Source of the DNA: Gemmobacter lanyuensis
GTDB taxonomy: Bacteria; Pseudomonadota; Alphaproteobacteria; Rhodobacterales; Rhodobacteraceae
Direction: 5' to 3'
DNA: 64,000 bases
Assembly (NCBI RefSeq): GCF_014652355.1
Contig: NZ_BMYQ01000002.1
Coordinates: 62,001 to 126,000 of the forward strand
Position 1 is the stretch's first letter. Each line of letters opens with the position of its first letter. The position numbers were made by a program, and so were the translations under genes. Shown here in pieces: positions 8,645 through 18,015 of this stretch. The notes beneath the pieces were generated by a model. The model searched no databases, was not told the DNA's origin, and worked only from the letters and a program-made list of their open reading frames with translations.

Positions 8645-9408
8645 CCGCAGACCGCCGCCGCGACGACATCGCGGCCTATGTGACCCAGCGAGGCGAGGCG
8701 CGGATCGACGATCTGGTCGCAGCCTTCGGCGTGTCGCGCATGACCATCCATCGCCATGTCGAGGAGCTGGCCCGCCAAGGCGTGCTGCGGAAACTGCATG
8801 GCGCGGTCAGCGCCCAGCCGAGCGGGGTCTATGAAAGCCTGTTCCGCTTCCGCGAAACGCGCAACGCCCCGGCCAAACAGGCGCTGGCCCGCGCCGCGCT
8901 GGCCGAAGTTGCGGCCGGGCAGGTCATCGCGCTGGACGATTCCACCACGGTCAATGCGCTGGCCCCGCTGCTGGCGGATCGCGGCCCGCTGACGGTGGCG
9001 ACCAACAGCCTGACCGCGCTACAAGCGCTGGCCGGGGCCGATGATCTGCACCTGATCGCGCTGGGTGGCGATTACCACCCGACCTATCACGCCTTCATCG
9101 GGCATCTGTGCGAAACCCTGCTGGCGCAGCTGCGGGTCAATCTGCTGATCTGTTCCGCTTCCGCCATCAGCGGCACGGCGGCGCTGATCCAGGACCCGCA
9201 GGTGGTGCGCGTGAAACAGGCGATGCACCGCGCCGCAAGCCGCCGTGTGCTGCTGGTGGACAGTTCCAAATTCGGCAAGGTGGCCCTGCACCTCTTTGCC
9301 GATCTGACCGATTTCGACGCCGTCTATACCGATGACGGCCTCCCCCCCGAGACCGCGCAACAGCTGATTTCGGCTGGCGTGCGCCTGAAGATCGTGACCC
9401 TCGCATGA
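8641..9408 (+). CDS. DeoR family transcriptional regulator (second)
   Basis: This 255-residue regulator has its helix-turn-helix at about residues 20-45 (RIDDLVAAFGVSRMTIHRHV) and the same sensor fold as the regulator at 6187 (DDSTTVNALAPLL, VATNSLTALQAL, LLVDSSKFGKVAL). The two are clearly paralogous. It is embedded between a kinase and a dehydrogenase with four-base overlaps on both sides, so all three are made in step, and it probably answers to the phosphorylated substrate that passes between those two enzymes. Confidence 0.88.
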   Translation: MTADRRRDDIAAYVTQRGEARIDDLVAAFGVSRMTIHRHVEELARQGVLRKLHGAVSAQPSGVYESLFRFRETRNAPAKQALARAALAEVAAGQVIALDDSTTVNALAPLLADRGPLTVATNSLTALQALAGADDLHLIALGGDYHPTYHAFIGHLCETLLAQLRVNLLICSASAISGTAALIQDPQVVRVKQAMHRAASRRVLLVDSSKFGKVALHLFADLTDFDAVYTDDGLPPETAQQLISAGVRLKIVTLA

Positions 9409-11075
9409 CCCAGACCCAAGATTTCGACGTTCTCATCCTCGGCGCGGGGATCAACGGGGCGGGCCTGTTCCGCGACCTCTGCGAACAGGGGCTGCGGTGC
9501 CTGATCGTGGACAAGGCCGATTTCGGCAGCGGCACCAGCGCCGCGCCCTCGCGCCTGATCCACGGCGGCATCAAATATCTGGAGACGGGCGAATTCCGGC
9601 TGGTCGCGCAATCGACGCTGGAACGCAATCTGCTGCTGAAGAACGCGCCCCATGCCGTCAAGCCGCTGTCCACCGTGATCCCGATCTTCTCTTGGCTGAA
9701 GGGGATTCCGGCGGCGCTGCGGACGCTCTTGGGCAGCACCACCGCCCCGCGCAGCCGGGGCGCGGTGCTGATCAAGATCGGCCTCGGGCTTTATGATTTC
9801 TACGGCGCCCGCCATCGGGTGATGCCGCGCCATGCGCTGTGGTCGCGCAAGCGCGCGCTGACCGAGATCCCGCCGCTGACCCCGCGCATCGTGGCAGCCG
9901 GCACCTATTACGACGCAAAGGTCAGCCACCCCGAACGTCTGGTGCTGGAGCTGTTGCAGGACGGCATCGCCGCCAGCCCCGGGTCCGAGGCGCGCAATCA
10001 TTGCGAATTGCTGGGGGCCAAGGCCGGCGAGGTGCAGTTCTGCGGCCCCGATGGCGCGGAATTCGCTGTGGCGCCGCGGATCGTCGTCAATGCAGCCGGT
10101 CCCTGGATCGACAAGGTGAATACGCTGCTGGGCGCGCCGTCGCGCCTGATCGGGGGGACCAAGGGGTCGCATATCCTGCTGGATCACCCCGAACTTATTG
10201 CCGCGCTGAACGGCCGGATGATCTACTTCGAGGCGGATGACGGGCGCATCTGTCTGGTCTTTGACCATCTGGGCCGGGCGCTGGTCGGATCGACCGACAC
10301 CCGCGCCGCCGACCCCGATTCCGTGCGCTGCGAAGATGACGAGATCGACTATTTCCTGCAAAGCCTACGCGGCCTGCTGCCGGGGCTGAGCTTTGATCGC
10401 AGTCAGATCGTCTATGCCTATGCGGGGATCCGGCCCCTGCCCGCCTCGGACGGAACCGCGCCGGGGCTGATCAGCCGCGACCATTCCGCCCCGGTGATCG
10501 AGGGCGAGGGCCTGCGCCCCTGGCCCATCATCGCGCTTGTCGGGGGGAAGTGGACGACCTTCCGCGGCTTTGCGGAAGAGGTGGGCGATACCATCCTGTC
10601 CCGGCTTGGGCAGGCGCGGCGCGTCGCCACCACGGGCCTGCCCATCGGGGGGGGCCGCGATTTTCCGACAACCGAAGACGCGCGCCGTCGCTGGATCACG
10701 GCCGTTTCCGAGGCGACAGGTGCCAGCCCCGCGCGGGTGGGGGCGCTGCTCGACCGTTACGGCACCACCGCCCGACTGATCCTCGCGCAAGAGGCGATCA
10801 GCGCCCCGGCGCGGCTGCAGGATGCGCCCGACCATTCCCATGCCGAACTCGACTGGATCGCACGGAATGAACAGGTGGTGCATCTGGAGGATCTGGTGAT
10901 GCGCCGCACCGCGCTGGCCCTGACCGGACGGCTGAGCGGGCGCGACCTTGAGGTCATCTCGCAAATCTGCGCGCGGGCGCTACATTGGGATGAACCCCGC
11001 CGCGCCCGCGAATTGGCCAAGACCGAGGCCAAGCTGGTGTCTCGCCACCGGCTTCGCCTCGGACGGTCAGGCTGA
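9405..11075 (+). CDS. GlpD-like FAD-dependent polyol-phosphate dehydrogenase
   Basis: The 556-residue flavoprotein has an N-terminal FAD-binding motif (LILGAGINGAGLFRDL), the GlpD segment SRLIHGGIKYLETGEFRL and the C-terminal GlpD domain. GlpD enzymes are membrane-associated and pass electrons from sn-glycerol 3-phosphate to quinone; EryB does the same for erythritol phosphate. A second, more typical GlpD is encoded at 12040 beside the glycerol genes, so this copy probably oxidises another polyol phosphate, made by the kinase at 7118. Its stop directly abuts the stop of ribH on the other strand, the two forming TGATCA. Confidence 0.82.
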   Translation: MTQTQDFDVLILGAGINGAGLFRDLCEQGLRCLIVDKADFGSGTSAAPSRLIHGGIKYLETGEFRLVAQSTLERNLLLKNAPHAVKPLSTVIPIFSWLKGIPAALRTLLGSTTAPRSRGAVLIKIGLGLYDFYGARHRVMPRHALWSRKRALTEIPPLTPRIVAAGTYYDAKVSHPERLVLELLQDGIAASPGSEARNHCELLGAKAGEVQFCGPDGAEFAVAPRIVVNAAGPWIDKVNTLLGAPSRLIGGTKGSHILLDHPELIAALNGRMIYFEADDGRICLVFDHLGRALVGSTDTRAADPDSVRCEDDEIDYFLQSLRGLLPGLSFDRSQIVYAYAGIRPLPASDGTAPGLISRDHSAPVIEGEGLRPWPIIALVGGKWTTFRGFAEEVGDTILSRLGQARRVATTGLPIGGGRDFPTTEDARRRWITAVSEATGASPARVGALLDRYGTTARLILAQEAISAPARLQDAPDHSHAELDWIARNEQVVHLEDLVMRRTALALTGRLSGRDLEVISQICARALHWDEPRRARELAKTEAKLVSRHRLRLGRSG

Positions 11076-11528
11076 TCAGGCCGGAAGCTGGAGCGCCAGA
11101 ACCTGACGCACGGCTTCCGCCGCCTCGGCGCCCTTTTTGACGAAATGGTCACGGTAGAAGGTGATCAGCGCCTCGACCGGCTGGAAGTTGTGCGGCGTCA
11201 GTGACACCGAAAACACCGGAACGCCGGTTTCCATCTGGGCCTGCATCAGGCCGTTGACCACGGCTGCGGCCACGAAATCATGGCGATAGATGCCGCCATC
11301 AACGACAAGCGCGGCCGCGACCACGGCGTCATAACCGCCGCTCTGGGCCAGTTTCTTCGCCAGCAGCGGCATTTCGAACGCGCCGGGCACGTCATAGGCA
11401 TCAACCGTGGCACCGGGCAGCAGCTTGGCAGCTTCGGCCAGGAAACCTTCATGGGCACGATCGACGATATCGGCGTGCCAACGTGCCTTGATAAAGGCGA
11501 TGCGGGGGGTCTTGGTGGTGTTCGACAT
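11076..11528 (-). CDS. ribH: 6,7-dimethyl-8-ribityllumazine synthase, type II
   Basis: The 150-residue protein condenses 5-amino-6-ribitylaminouracil with dihydroxybutanone phosphate, the penultimate step of riboflavin synthesis. It matches the RibH2 type known from Brucella: IAFIKARWHADIVD near the start, DVPGAFEMPLLAKKLA, then VIDGGIYRHDF-like VVDGGIYRHDFVAAAV and the SVSLTPHNF segment. The ATG at 11528 has GGAAGG eight bases upstream. An FMN riboswitch lies between the promoter side and the gene, so FMN represses it. No other riboflavin gene is nearby, so this is a stand-alone copy. Confidence 0.9.
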   Translation of the reverse strand: MSNTTKTPRIAFIKARWHADIVDRAHEGFLAEAAKLLPGATVDAYDVPGAFEMPLLAKKLAQSGGYDAVVAAALVVDGGIYRHDFVAAAVVNGLMQAQMETGVPVFSVSLTPHNFQPVEALITFYRDHFVKKGAEAAEAVRQVLALQLPA

Positions 11529-11611
11529 TTCGGAACCTTCCGTTTGCATTGCGTCAGGTCCCAGAGCATTCCCCACAGCCGGGCCGCCCCGTTCAGGGTG
11601 GCTCGTCCGCG

Positions 11612-11735
11612 GTCCTCTTTCATCCGGACTATACCGTCGGCCCCGGAGTTTCACCGGATCTGCTGACCCTTCGGTTTCGAAGGCGCTCGCGGGCTGTCAC
11701 CGCCGGTGGGGAATTGCACCCCGCCCTGAGAACGC
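11612..11735 (-). promoter_or_regulatory. FMN riboswitch (RFN element) upstream of ribH
   Basis: Read on the minus strand, the conserved RFN blocks appear in order: GGGCGGGGTGCAATTCCCCA, CCGGCGGTGACAGCCCGCGA, a variable GCCTTCG-AA-CCGAAGG hairpin, CAGATCCGGTG, CTCCGGGGCCGACGGTATAG and TCCGGATGAAAGAG. It ends about 85 bases before the ribH start. I see no hairpin with a T-run in that gap, so control of translation initiation is more likely than transcription termination. Confidence 0.95.
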
Positions 11736-11928
11736 ACCAGAGGTAGCCTGTTCCGTACCCGCTTGCCATGCCCAATTGCGACATTCGGGCGACAAGATTC
11801 CCCTCTTTGCATCCGCGTTTACGGAAAGCCGTTCCCCCGCGCCCATGCCTGACGGCGCGCTTTGGCCGCTTTCGCCGCGCGTGTTAGCGACAAATCCTTT
11901 CGCTGCACCTGCGAAAAACCCCATTGAT

Positions 11929-11963
11929 GCGCGATTTATGCGCGAATTATCGGATAAACGCGC
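11929..11963. promoter_or_regulatory. Three-half-site operator in the glp operon promoter
   Basis: The 303-base gap between the FMN riboswitch and glpD holds GCGCGATTTAT (11929-11939), GCGCGAATTAT (11940-11950) and the inverted copy GATAAACGCGC (11953-11963). The last two form an imperfect palindrome around TTATC-g-GATAA. A TTGACA -35 hexamer follows at 11982-11987; the -10 is weak. The repeats sit just upstream of the -35, a position suited to a GlpR/DeoR-type regulator or an activator. The rest of 11736-11928 shows nothing I can name. Confidence 0.5.
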
Positions 11964-12039
11964 AAAAACGAATTTTTCCTTTTGACAAGGCCTCTCAAAA
12001 CGCGCTTTTCTAAAGCCCATAGCGAGGGGAGGCGCGGCT

Positions 12040-13632
12040 GTGACTTCAACAGCACCCGACAACGGGCCGATGGACCTGTTCATCATTGGCGGCGGGATCA
12101 ACGGCTGCGGCATTGCCCGCGACGCCGCCGGGCGCGGCCTGTCGGTCACGCTGGCAGAAATGGGCGATCTGGCACAGGCGACATCCTCGGCCTCGACCAA
12201 GCTGTTCCACGGCGGCCTGCGCTACCTTGAATTCTTCGAATTCCGGCTGGTGCGCGAGGCCCTGGAAGAACGCGAAACGCTGCTGCGGGCCATGCCCCAT
12301 ATCAGCTGGCCAATGCGCTTCGTGCTGCCGTGGCACCCGGCCATGCGGTTCGAAAGCGATACGCCGACCTCGCGCCTCTTGTCCTTTGTCATGCCCTGGA
12401 TGAAGGGGCGCCGCCCGGCCTGGCTGATCCGTCTGGGGCTGTTCCTTTACGACAATCTGGGCGGGCGGAAGATCCTGCCGGGAACGCGGACAGTGAACCT
12501 GCGCGAAGACGCTGCCGGGGCGCCGTTGAACCCGAAATTCGGCTTTGCCTATGAATATTCCGACTGCTGGGTGCAGGACGCCCGGCTTGTGGTGCTAAAC
12601 GCCCGTGATGCCGAAGCGCGCGGCGCGCGGGTTCTGGTGGGCACCAAGGTCGTCTCGGCGGCGCGGGAAAACGGGCTTTGGCACATCGTCACCGAGGGGC
12701 CGGAGGGCCGGGCCGATCACTGGTCGCGGGGTCTGGTCAATGCGGGCGGCCCCTGGGTCGAAGACGTGATTCGCAACACGATCCGCCTGAATTCCACCGA
12801 AGGGGTGCGGCTGGTGCGCGGCAGCCATATCGTGACGCGCAAGCTCTATGATCACGACCGCTGCTATTTCTTCCAGGGCGAAGACGGGCGCATCATCTTT
12901 GCCATTCCCTACGAGCAGGACTTCACCCTGATCGGCACCACGGACCAGGACCATAAGGCCGCCCCGTCAGACGTGCATTGCACCGAGGCCGAGCAGGATT
13001 ACCTTTGCGCCTTCGCCTCGAAATACTTCGCCAAGCCCGTGACCCGGCAGGATATTGTCTGGACCTATTCGGGGGTGCGGCCGCTTTACAATGACGGGGC
13101 GAAATCGGCCACGGCGGCAACGCGCGACTATGTGCTGTCGGTCGATGCCACGGGCGGGGTGCCGCTGCTGAATGTCTTTGGCGGCAAGATCACCACCTAT
13201 CGGCGGCTGGCGGAAAGCGCGATGGAAAAGCTGGCGCCCTATTTCCCCGGCCTGCGCGGCAAATGGACCGCCGGGGTCACGCTGCCGGGGGGCGGATTCG
13301 CGCCCGACGCGACGGCGCAGGTCATCCGGGATCTGGCGGCAAGCTATCCGTTTCTCGGTCCGCAATGGGCCGAGCGGATGGTTCGCCACTACGGACTGGA
13401 AGCGCGTGACATTCTCGGCAATGCTCGGATGGCAGAGGATCTTGGACAGAGCTTCGGCGCCACGCTGACCGAGGCGGAAGTAAACTGGCTGATGACCCGG
13501 GAATGGGCGCGCCGGGCCGAAGATGTGGTCTGGCGGCGCACCAAACTGGGCTTGAGGCTGACGACGGAACAGATCGCCGCGCTGGACATCTACATGACCG
13601 AGCGCGCGCAGCCCGCCCCGGTTGCGGAATGA
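12040..13632 (+). CDS. glpD: Glycerol-3-phosphate dehydrogenase (FAD, aerobic)
   Basis: The 530-residue enzyme oxidises sn-glycerol 3-phosphate to dihydroxyacetone phosphate and feeds quinone at the inner membrane. It has the FAD motif FIIGGGINGCGIARDAAG, the GlpD signature SASTKLFHGGLRYLEFFEFR and GKITTYRRLAE near the C-terminal domain. I prefer the GTG at 12040, with GAGGGGAGG ending seven bases before it; the first ATG, ten codons later, has no comparable site. Being first of the operon, before the glycerol importer and glpK, fixes its substrate better than that of its paralogue at 9405. Confidence 0.93.
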   Translation: MTSTAPDNGPMDLFIIGGGINGCGIARDAAGRGLSVTLAEMGDLAQATSSASTKLFHGGLRYLEFFEFRLVREALEERETLLRAMPHISWPMRFVLPWHPAMRFESDTPTSRLLSFVMPWMKGRRPAWLIRLGLFLYDNLGGRKILPGTRTVNLREDAAGAPLNPKFGFAYEYSDCWVQDARLVVLNARDAEARGARVLVGTKVVSAARENGLWHIVTEGPEGRADHWSRGLVNAGGPWVEDVIRNTIRLNSTEGVRLVRGSHIVTRKLYDHDRCYFFQGEDGRIIFAIPYEQDFTLIGTTDQDHKAAPSDVHCTEAEQDYLCAFASKYFAKPVTRQDIVWTYSGVRPLYNDGAKSATAATRDYVLSVDATGGVPLLNVFGGKITTYRRLAESAMEKLAPYFPGLRGKWTAGVTLPGGGFAPDATAQVIRDLAASYPFLGPQWAERMVRHYGLEARDILGNARMAEDLGQSFGATLTEAEVNWLMTREWARRAEDVVWRRTKLGLRLTTEQIAALDIYMTERAQPAPVAE

Positions 13633-13642
13633 GGGAGAGGAC

Positions 13643-14734
13643 ATGACGCTTGAACTGAAATCAGTGTCCAGCATGGTTGGGGGCCGGGTGCATATCCACC
13701 CTACCGACCTGACACTGACCAAGGGCACCATGAATGTGCTGCTGGGGCCGACGCTGTCGGGCAAGACCTCATTGATGCGGCTGATGGCGGGGCTGGACCG
13801 GCCCACCTCGGGCCGGATCTTCTGGGACGGGCAGGATGTCACCGGGCAGCGGGTTCAGGACCGCAAGGTTGCCATGGTCTATCAGCAATTCATCAACTAC
13901 CCGGCGATGACGGTCTATGACAACATCGCATCGCCCCTGCGGCTGATGGGGCAGAGCAAGACTGAAATCGACCGCGCCGTAAAGGACGCGGCCGAGATGA
14001 TGAAGCTGACGCCGCTGCTGGACCGCAAACCGCTGGAGCTTTCAGGCGGGCAGCAACAGCGATGTGCGCTGGCGCGGGCGCTGGTCAAGGGCGCGGGTCT
14101 GGTGCTGCTGGATGAGCCTCTGGCCAACCTTGATTACAAGCTGCGCGAAGAGCTGCGGGTCGAAATCCCCAAGATCTTCGAGGCGTCGGGCGCGATCTTC
14201 GTCTATGCCACCACCGAACCCGAAGAGGCGCTGCTGCTGGGTGGCCATACCGCGACACTATGGGAGGGCCGGATCACCCAATTCGGGCCGACGGCGCAGG
14301 TCTACCGCCAGCCGCGGGATCAGATCACCGCACGCGTCTTCTCGGACCCGCCGATGAATTTCCTGCCCGTGGTGAAGCAGGGCCACCGCCTGTCCTTTGG
14401 CGAAGGGGTGAACGCCCCGGCCGATGGTGCCTTCGCGGCGCTGGCCGATGGCCGCTACATCGCGGGCTTCCGCCCCAACCATCTGGAGATTGCGGGCCAT
14501 CATCAGGGGCGCGCGGTGGAATTTGCCTGCACGCTGCGCGGCACGGAAATTACGGGGTCGGAAACCTTTCTTCATCTGACGCACGGGGCCGATCAGTGGG
14601 TCGGGCTGGTGCATGGCGTCCACGCCCTGACCCGCGGTCAGGGCCTGACCGTCGCGCTTGACCCGCAGTTCGTCTACCTGTTCACCGAGGACGGGCGCCT
14701 TGCAGCGCCGGCCTCCTATGCCTTCGCGGCGTAA
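13643..14734 (+). CDS. glpS: Glycerol ABC importer ATPase GlpS
   Basis: This 363-residue protein is one of two ATPases of the glycerol importer described in Rhizobium leguminosarum. It has an acceptable Walker A (GPTLSGKTS), a normal LSGGQ signature (residues 133-137), Walker B LLDEPLANLD and a C-terminal regulatory domain of the MalK/UgpC kind. The switch histidine of the H-loop is missing: the usual Y-V-T-H-D reads Y-A-T-T-E (Thr191). GlpT next door has the opposite defect. The start at 13643 has GGGAGAGG upstream and lies ten bases after glpD. Confidence 0.9.
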   Translation: MTLELKSVSSMVGGRVHIHPTDLTLTKGTMNVLLGPTLSGKTSLMRLMAGLDRPTSGRIFWDGQDVTGQRVQDRKVAMVYQQFINYPAMTVYDNIASPLRLMGQSKTEIDRAVKDAAEMMKLTPLLDRKPLELSGGQQQRCALARALVKGAGLVLLDEPLANLDYKLREELRVEIPKIFEASGAIFVYATTEPEEALLLGGHTATLWEGRITQFGPTAQVYRQPRDQITARVFSDPPMNFLPVVKQGHRLSFGEGVNAPADGAFAALADGRYIAGFRPNHLEIAGHHQGRAVEFACTLRGTEITGSETFLHLTHGADQWVGLVHGVHALTRGQGLTVALDPQFVYLFTEDGRLAAPASYAFAA

Positions 14735-14748
14735 GGGGGCGCGGGACC

Positions 14749-15830
14749 ATGGCACAGATCACGCTCAAGAACCTTGCCCACAGCTACAAACCCAATGCCA
14801 CCGCCGATGCGGATTTTGCGCTGAAGGAAATGGACCACGTCTGGCAGGACGGCGGCGCCTATGCCCTTCTCGGATCGTCGGGCTGTGGGAAATCCACCCT
14901 GCTCAACATCATCTCGGGGCTCTTGCGGCCCAGCCACGGCCGCGTGCTGTTTGGCGACCGCGATGTCACCGACGCCGCCACCGCCGAACGCAATATCGCG
15001 CAGGTGTTCCAGTTTCCGGTCGTCTATGACACCATGACGGTGCGCGACAACCTCGCCTTCCCGCTGCGCAACCGCGGGATGGAGCCCGATTACATCAAGG
15101 CGCGCGTGAACCAGATCGCCGCCATGATCGGCATGGAAGAGATCCTGAACCGCAAGGCCCGCGGCCTGACCGCCGATGCCAAGCAGAAGATCAGCCTTGG
15201 CCGTGGCATGGTGCGCGAGGATGTGAATGCCATCCTCTTTGACGAACCGCTGACGGTGATCGACCCGCATATGAAGTTCGAACTGCGGACGCAGCTCAAG
15301 ACGCTGCACCGCGAATTCGGCCATACGATGATCTATGTCACCCATGACCAGACCGAGGCGCTGACCTTCGCCGACAAGGTGGTGGTCATGTATGACGGGC
15401 GCGTGGTGCAGATGGGCACCCCGCAAGAGCTGTTTGAACGGCCCGGCCACAGCTTTGTGGGCTATTTCATCGGCTCGCCGGGGATGAATTTCTTTGATGC
15501 TACGGTCGCGGGTCACACCGCCACCGTGCTGGGCGAGACGCTGGCGCTGGGGGCCAGCTATGCCCCGCCGAAAGGGCGCGTCCAGATCGGTATCCGGCCC
15601 GAATTCTGCGTTCTGGGCCGTAGTGGCGGGCTGCCCTTCAGCATCCGCCGGGTGGAAGACGTGGGCCGCCACCGCATCATCCGCGGCACCGTGGCCGGGG
15701 CGAATGTCAATGTCACCCTGCCCGAGGGCATGGAGATCGACGCCGATGCCAACCGCGTCCTCTTCGCCCCGGAAAAGATCAACGTCTACGCCGACGACTG
15801 GCGCGTCAGCCCCGAGGGGGAGGAGAACTG

Positions 15831-15831
<1 letters not shown>
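14749..15831 (+). CDS. glpT: Glycerol ABC importer ATPase GlpT
   Basis: The 360-residue second ATPase has a perfect Walker A (GSSGCGKSTLL), Walker B (AILFDEPLTVID) and the H-loop histidine (YVTHDQTEA, His199), but its ABC signature is degenerate: LSGGQ reads LTADAKQ (residues 140-146). Paired head to tail with GlpS, its Walker/H-loop half would face the good GlpS signature, leaving one consensus site per dimer. It has the same C-terminal domain as MalK-type proteins. The name is that of the rhizobial glycerol operon and is unrelated to the E. coli GlpT antiporter. Its stop overlaps the glpP start. Confidence 0.9.
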
Positions 15832-16702
<871 letters not shown>

Positions 16703-16703
<1 letters not shown>

Positions 16704-17506
16704 TGCGCGTGAAACCCTCAGCCTTCGTGATGGGCATCTACCTGCTGTTCCTGCTGGTGCCGATCTACTGGCTCGTGAACATGAGCTTCAAGACCAATGC
16801 CGAAATCCTCGGCAGCTTCACGCTCTTTCCCAATGACCTGACGCTGCGGAACTATGTCATCATCCTGACAGATCCGAGCTGGTACATGGGCTATGTCAAC
16901 AGCCTGATCTATGTGGTGATGAACACGGTGATTTCCATCACGGTGGCCCTGCCCGCGGCCTATGCCTTCAGCCGCTACAGCTTCATGGGCGACAAGCACC
17001 TGTTCTTTTGGCTGCTGACCAACCGCATGTCGCCGCCCGCGGTTTTCGCCTTACCCTTCTTCCAGCTCTATTCCTCGGTCGGGCTGTTCGACACCCATAT
17101 TGCCGTGGCGCTGGCGCATTGCCTGTTCAACGTGCCGCTGGCGGTCTGGATCCTGGAAGGGTTCATGCGCGGCGTGCCGAAAGAGATTGACGAAACCGCC
17201 TATATCGACGGCTATGGGTTCTGGCGGTTCTTCGTGAAGATCTTCATGCCGCTGATCGCAAGCGGCATCGGGGTCGCCGCCTTCTTCTGCTTCATGTTCA
17301 GCTGGGTTGAACTTCTGCTGTCGCGGACGCTGACCTCGGTCAATGCCAAGCCCATCGCGGCCACCATGACCCGCACGGTCAGCGCCTCGGGGATGGATTG
17401 GGGGGTGCTGGCAGCGGCGGGTGTTCTGACGATCATTCCCGGTGCGCTCGTGATCTACTTTGTCCGCAACTACATCGCCAAGGGCTTTGCCCTGGGGAGG
17501 GTGTGA
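16703..17506 (+). CDS. glpQ: Glycerol ABC importer permease GlpQ
   Basis: This 267-residue MalG-like permease begins with one membrane helix (VMGIYLLFLLVPIYWLVNM), has the contact loop PKEIDETAYIDGYGFWRFF and ends in a conserved GFALGRV tail. ATG codons occur in tandem at 16700 and 16703; the second is six bases from GGAGGG and is preferred. It pairs with GlpP. The name follows the rhizobial glycerol operon and not the phosphodiesterase GlpQ of enteric bacteria. Confidence 0.88.
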
Positions 17507-17922
17507 TGTCTGCCGCTTCCGCAAAAAGCCCGAACTGGACCGCGATTTCCGCCACCGCAGGGGGGCTGTGGCTGGCCGGTCTGGCCGCGCTGATCGCCAT
17601 CGCCCCACGCAGCGAGGACGGGATCGAATGGTTCGAACAGATCTCGCCCGGGGGCTGGATGGCCTGGAGCCTGCCGGTCGCGCTGTTCTTCTATATCATC
17701 GCGGGGCTGCTGGTGCTGTTCACGCTGCTGGCGATCCGCTTCCCCGAAACGCCGCGCCGCGGTGTGCTGCGGATTGAAACAACGCGCGGCGACCGCCTGT
17801 TCATCACCCTTCTGGGGTCGGCCCTCATCCATCTGGGCTGGCTCTTCTTCTTCGGCGCCCCGGTCTGGTGGGCGCTGGCGATCTGCCTTGTCTATGCCGT
17901 GGCGGTGTTCCGCTGGGTCTGA
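17506..17922 (+). CDS. glpU: DUF2160 family small membrane protein GlpU
   Basis: The 138-residue protein has about four hydrophobic segments (ISATAGGLWLAGLAALIAIA, ALFFYIIAGLLVLFTLLAI, LGSALIHLGWLFFFGA and ALAICLVYAVAVF). It matches the DUF2160 protein found in this place in glycerol importer operons, called GlpU in Rhizobium leguminosarum. A role as an extra membrane subunit of the importer is likely but I know of no mechanism. It overlaps glpQ by one base (TGATG). Confidence 0.82.
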   Translation: MSAASAKSPNWTAISATAGGLWLAGLAALIAIAPRSEDGIEWFEQISPGGWMAWSLPVALFFYIIAGLLVLFTLLAIRFPETPRRGVLRIETTRGDRLFITLLGSALIHLGWLFFFGAPVWWALAICLVYAVAVFRWV

Positions 17923-17940
17923 CGGGCCATGAAACGGGTC

Positions 17941-17972
17941 GGGGCGCGAAACAACCCCAAGACGCGCGCCCC
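17941..17972 (+). other. Intercistronic hairpin between glpU and glpV
   Basis: GGGGCGCG (17941-17948) pairs with CGCGCCCC (17965-17972) across a 16-base loop, with no T-run. Hairpins before a binding-protein gene commonly protect its mRNA or trim the transcript, giving more binding protein than channel. Confidence 0.5.
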
Positions 17973-18015
17973 GGTTCAGCGACGTTCAACGAAATCTCAC
18001 TTCTGGGAGGAATTC

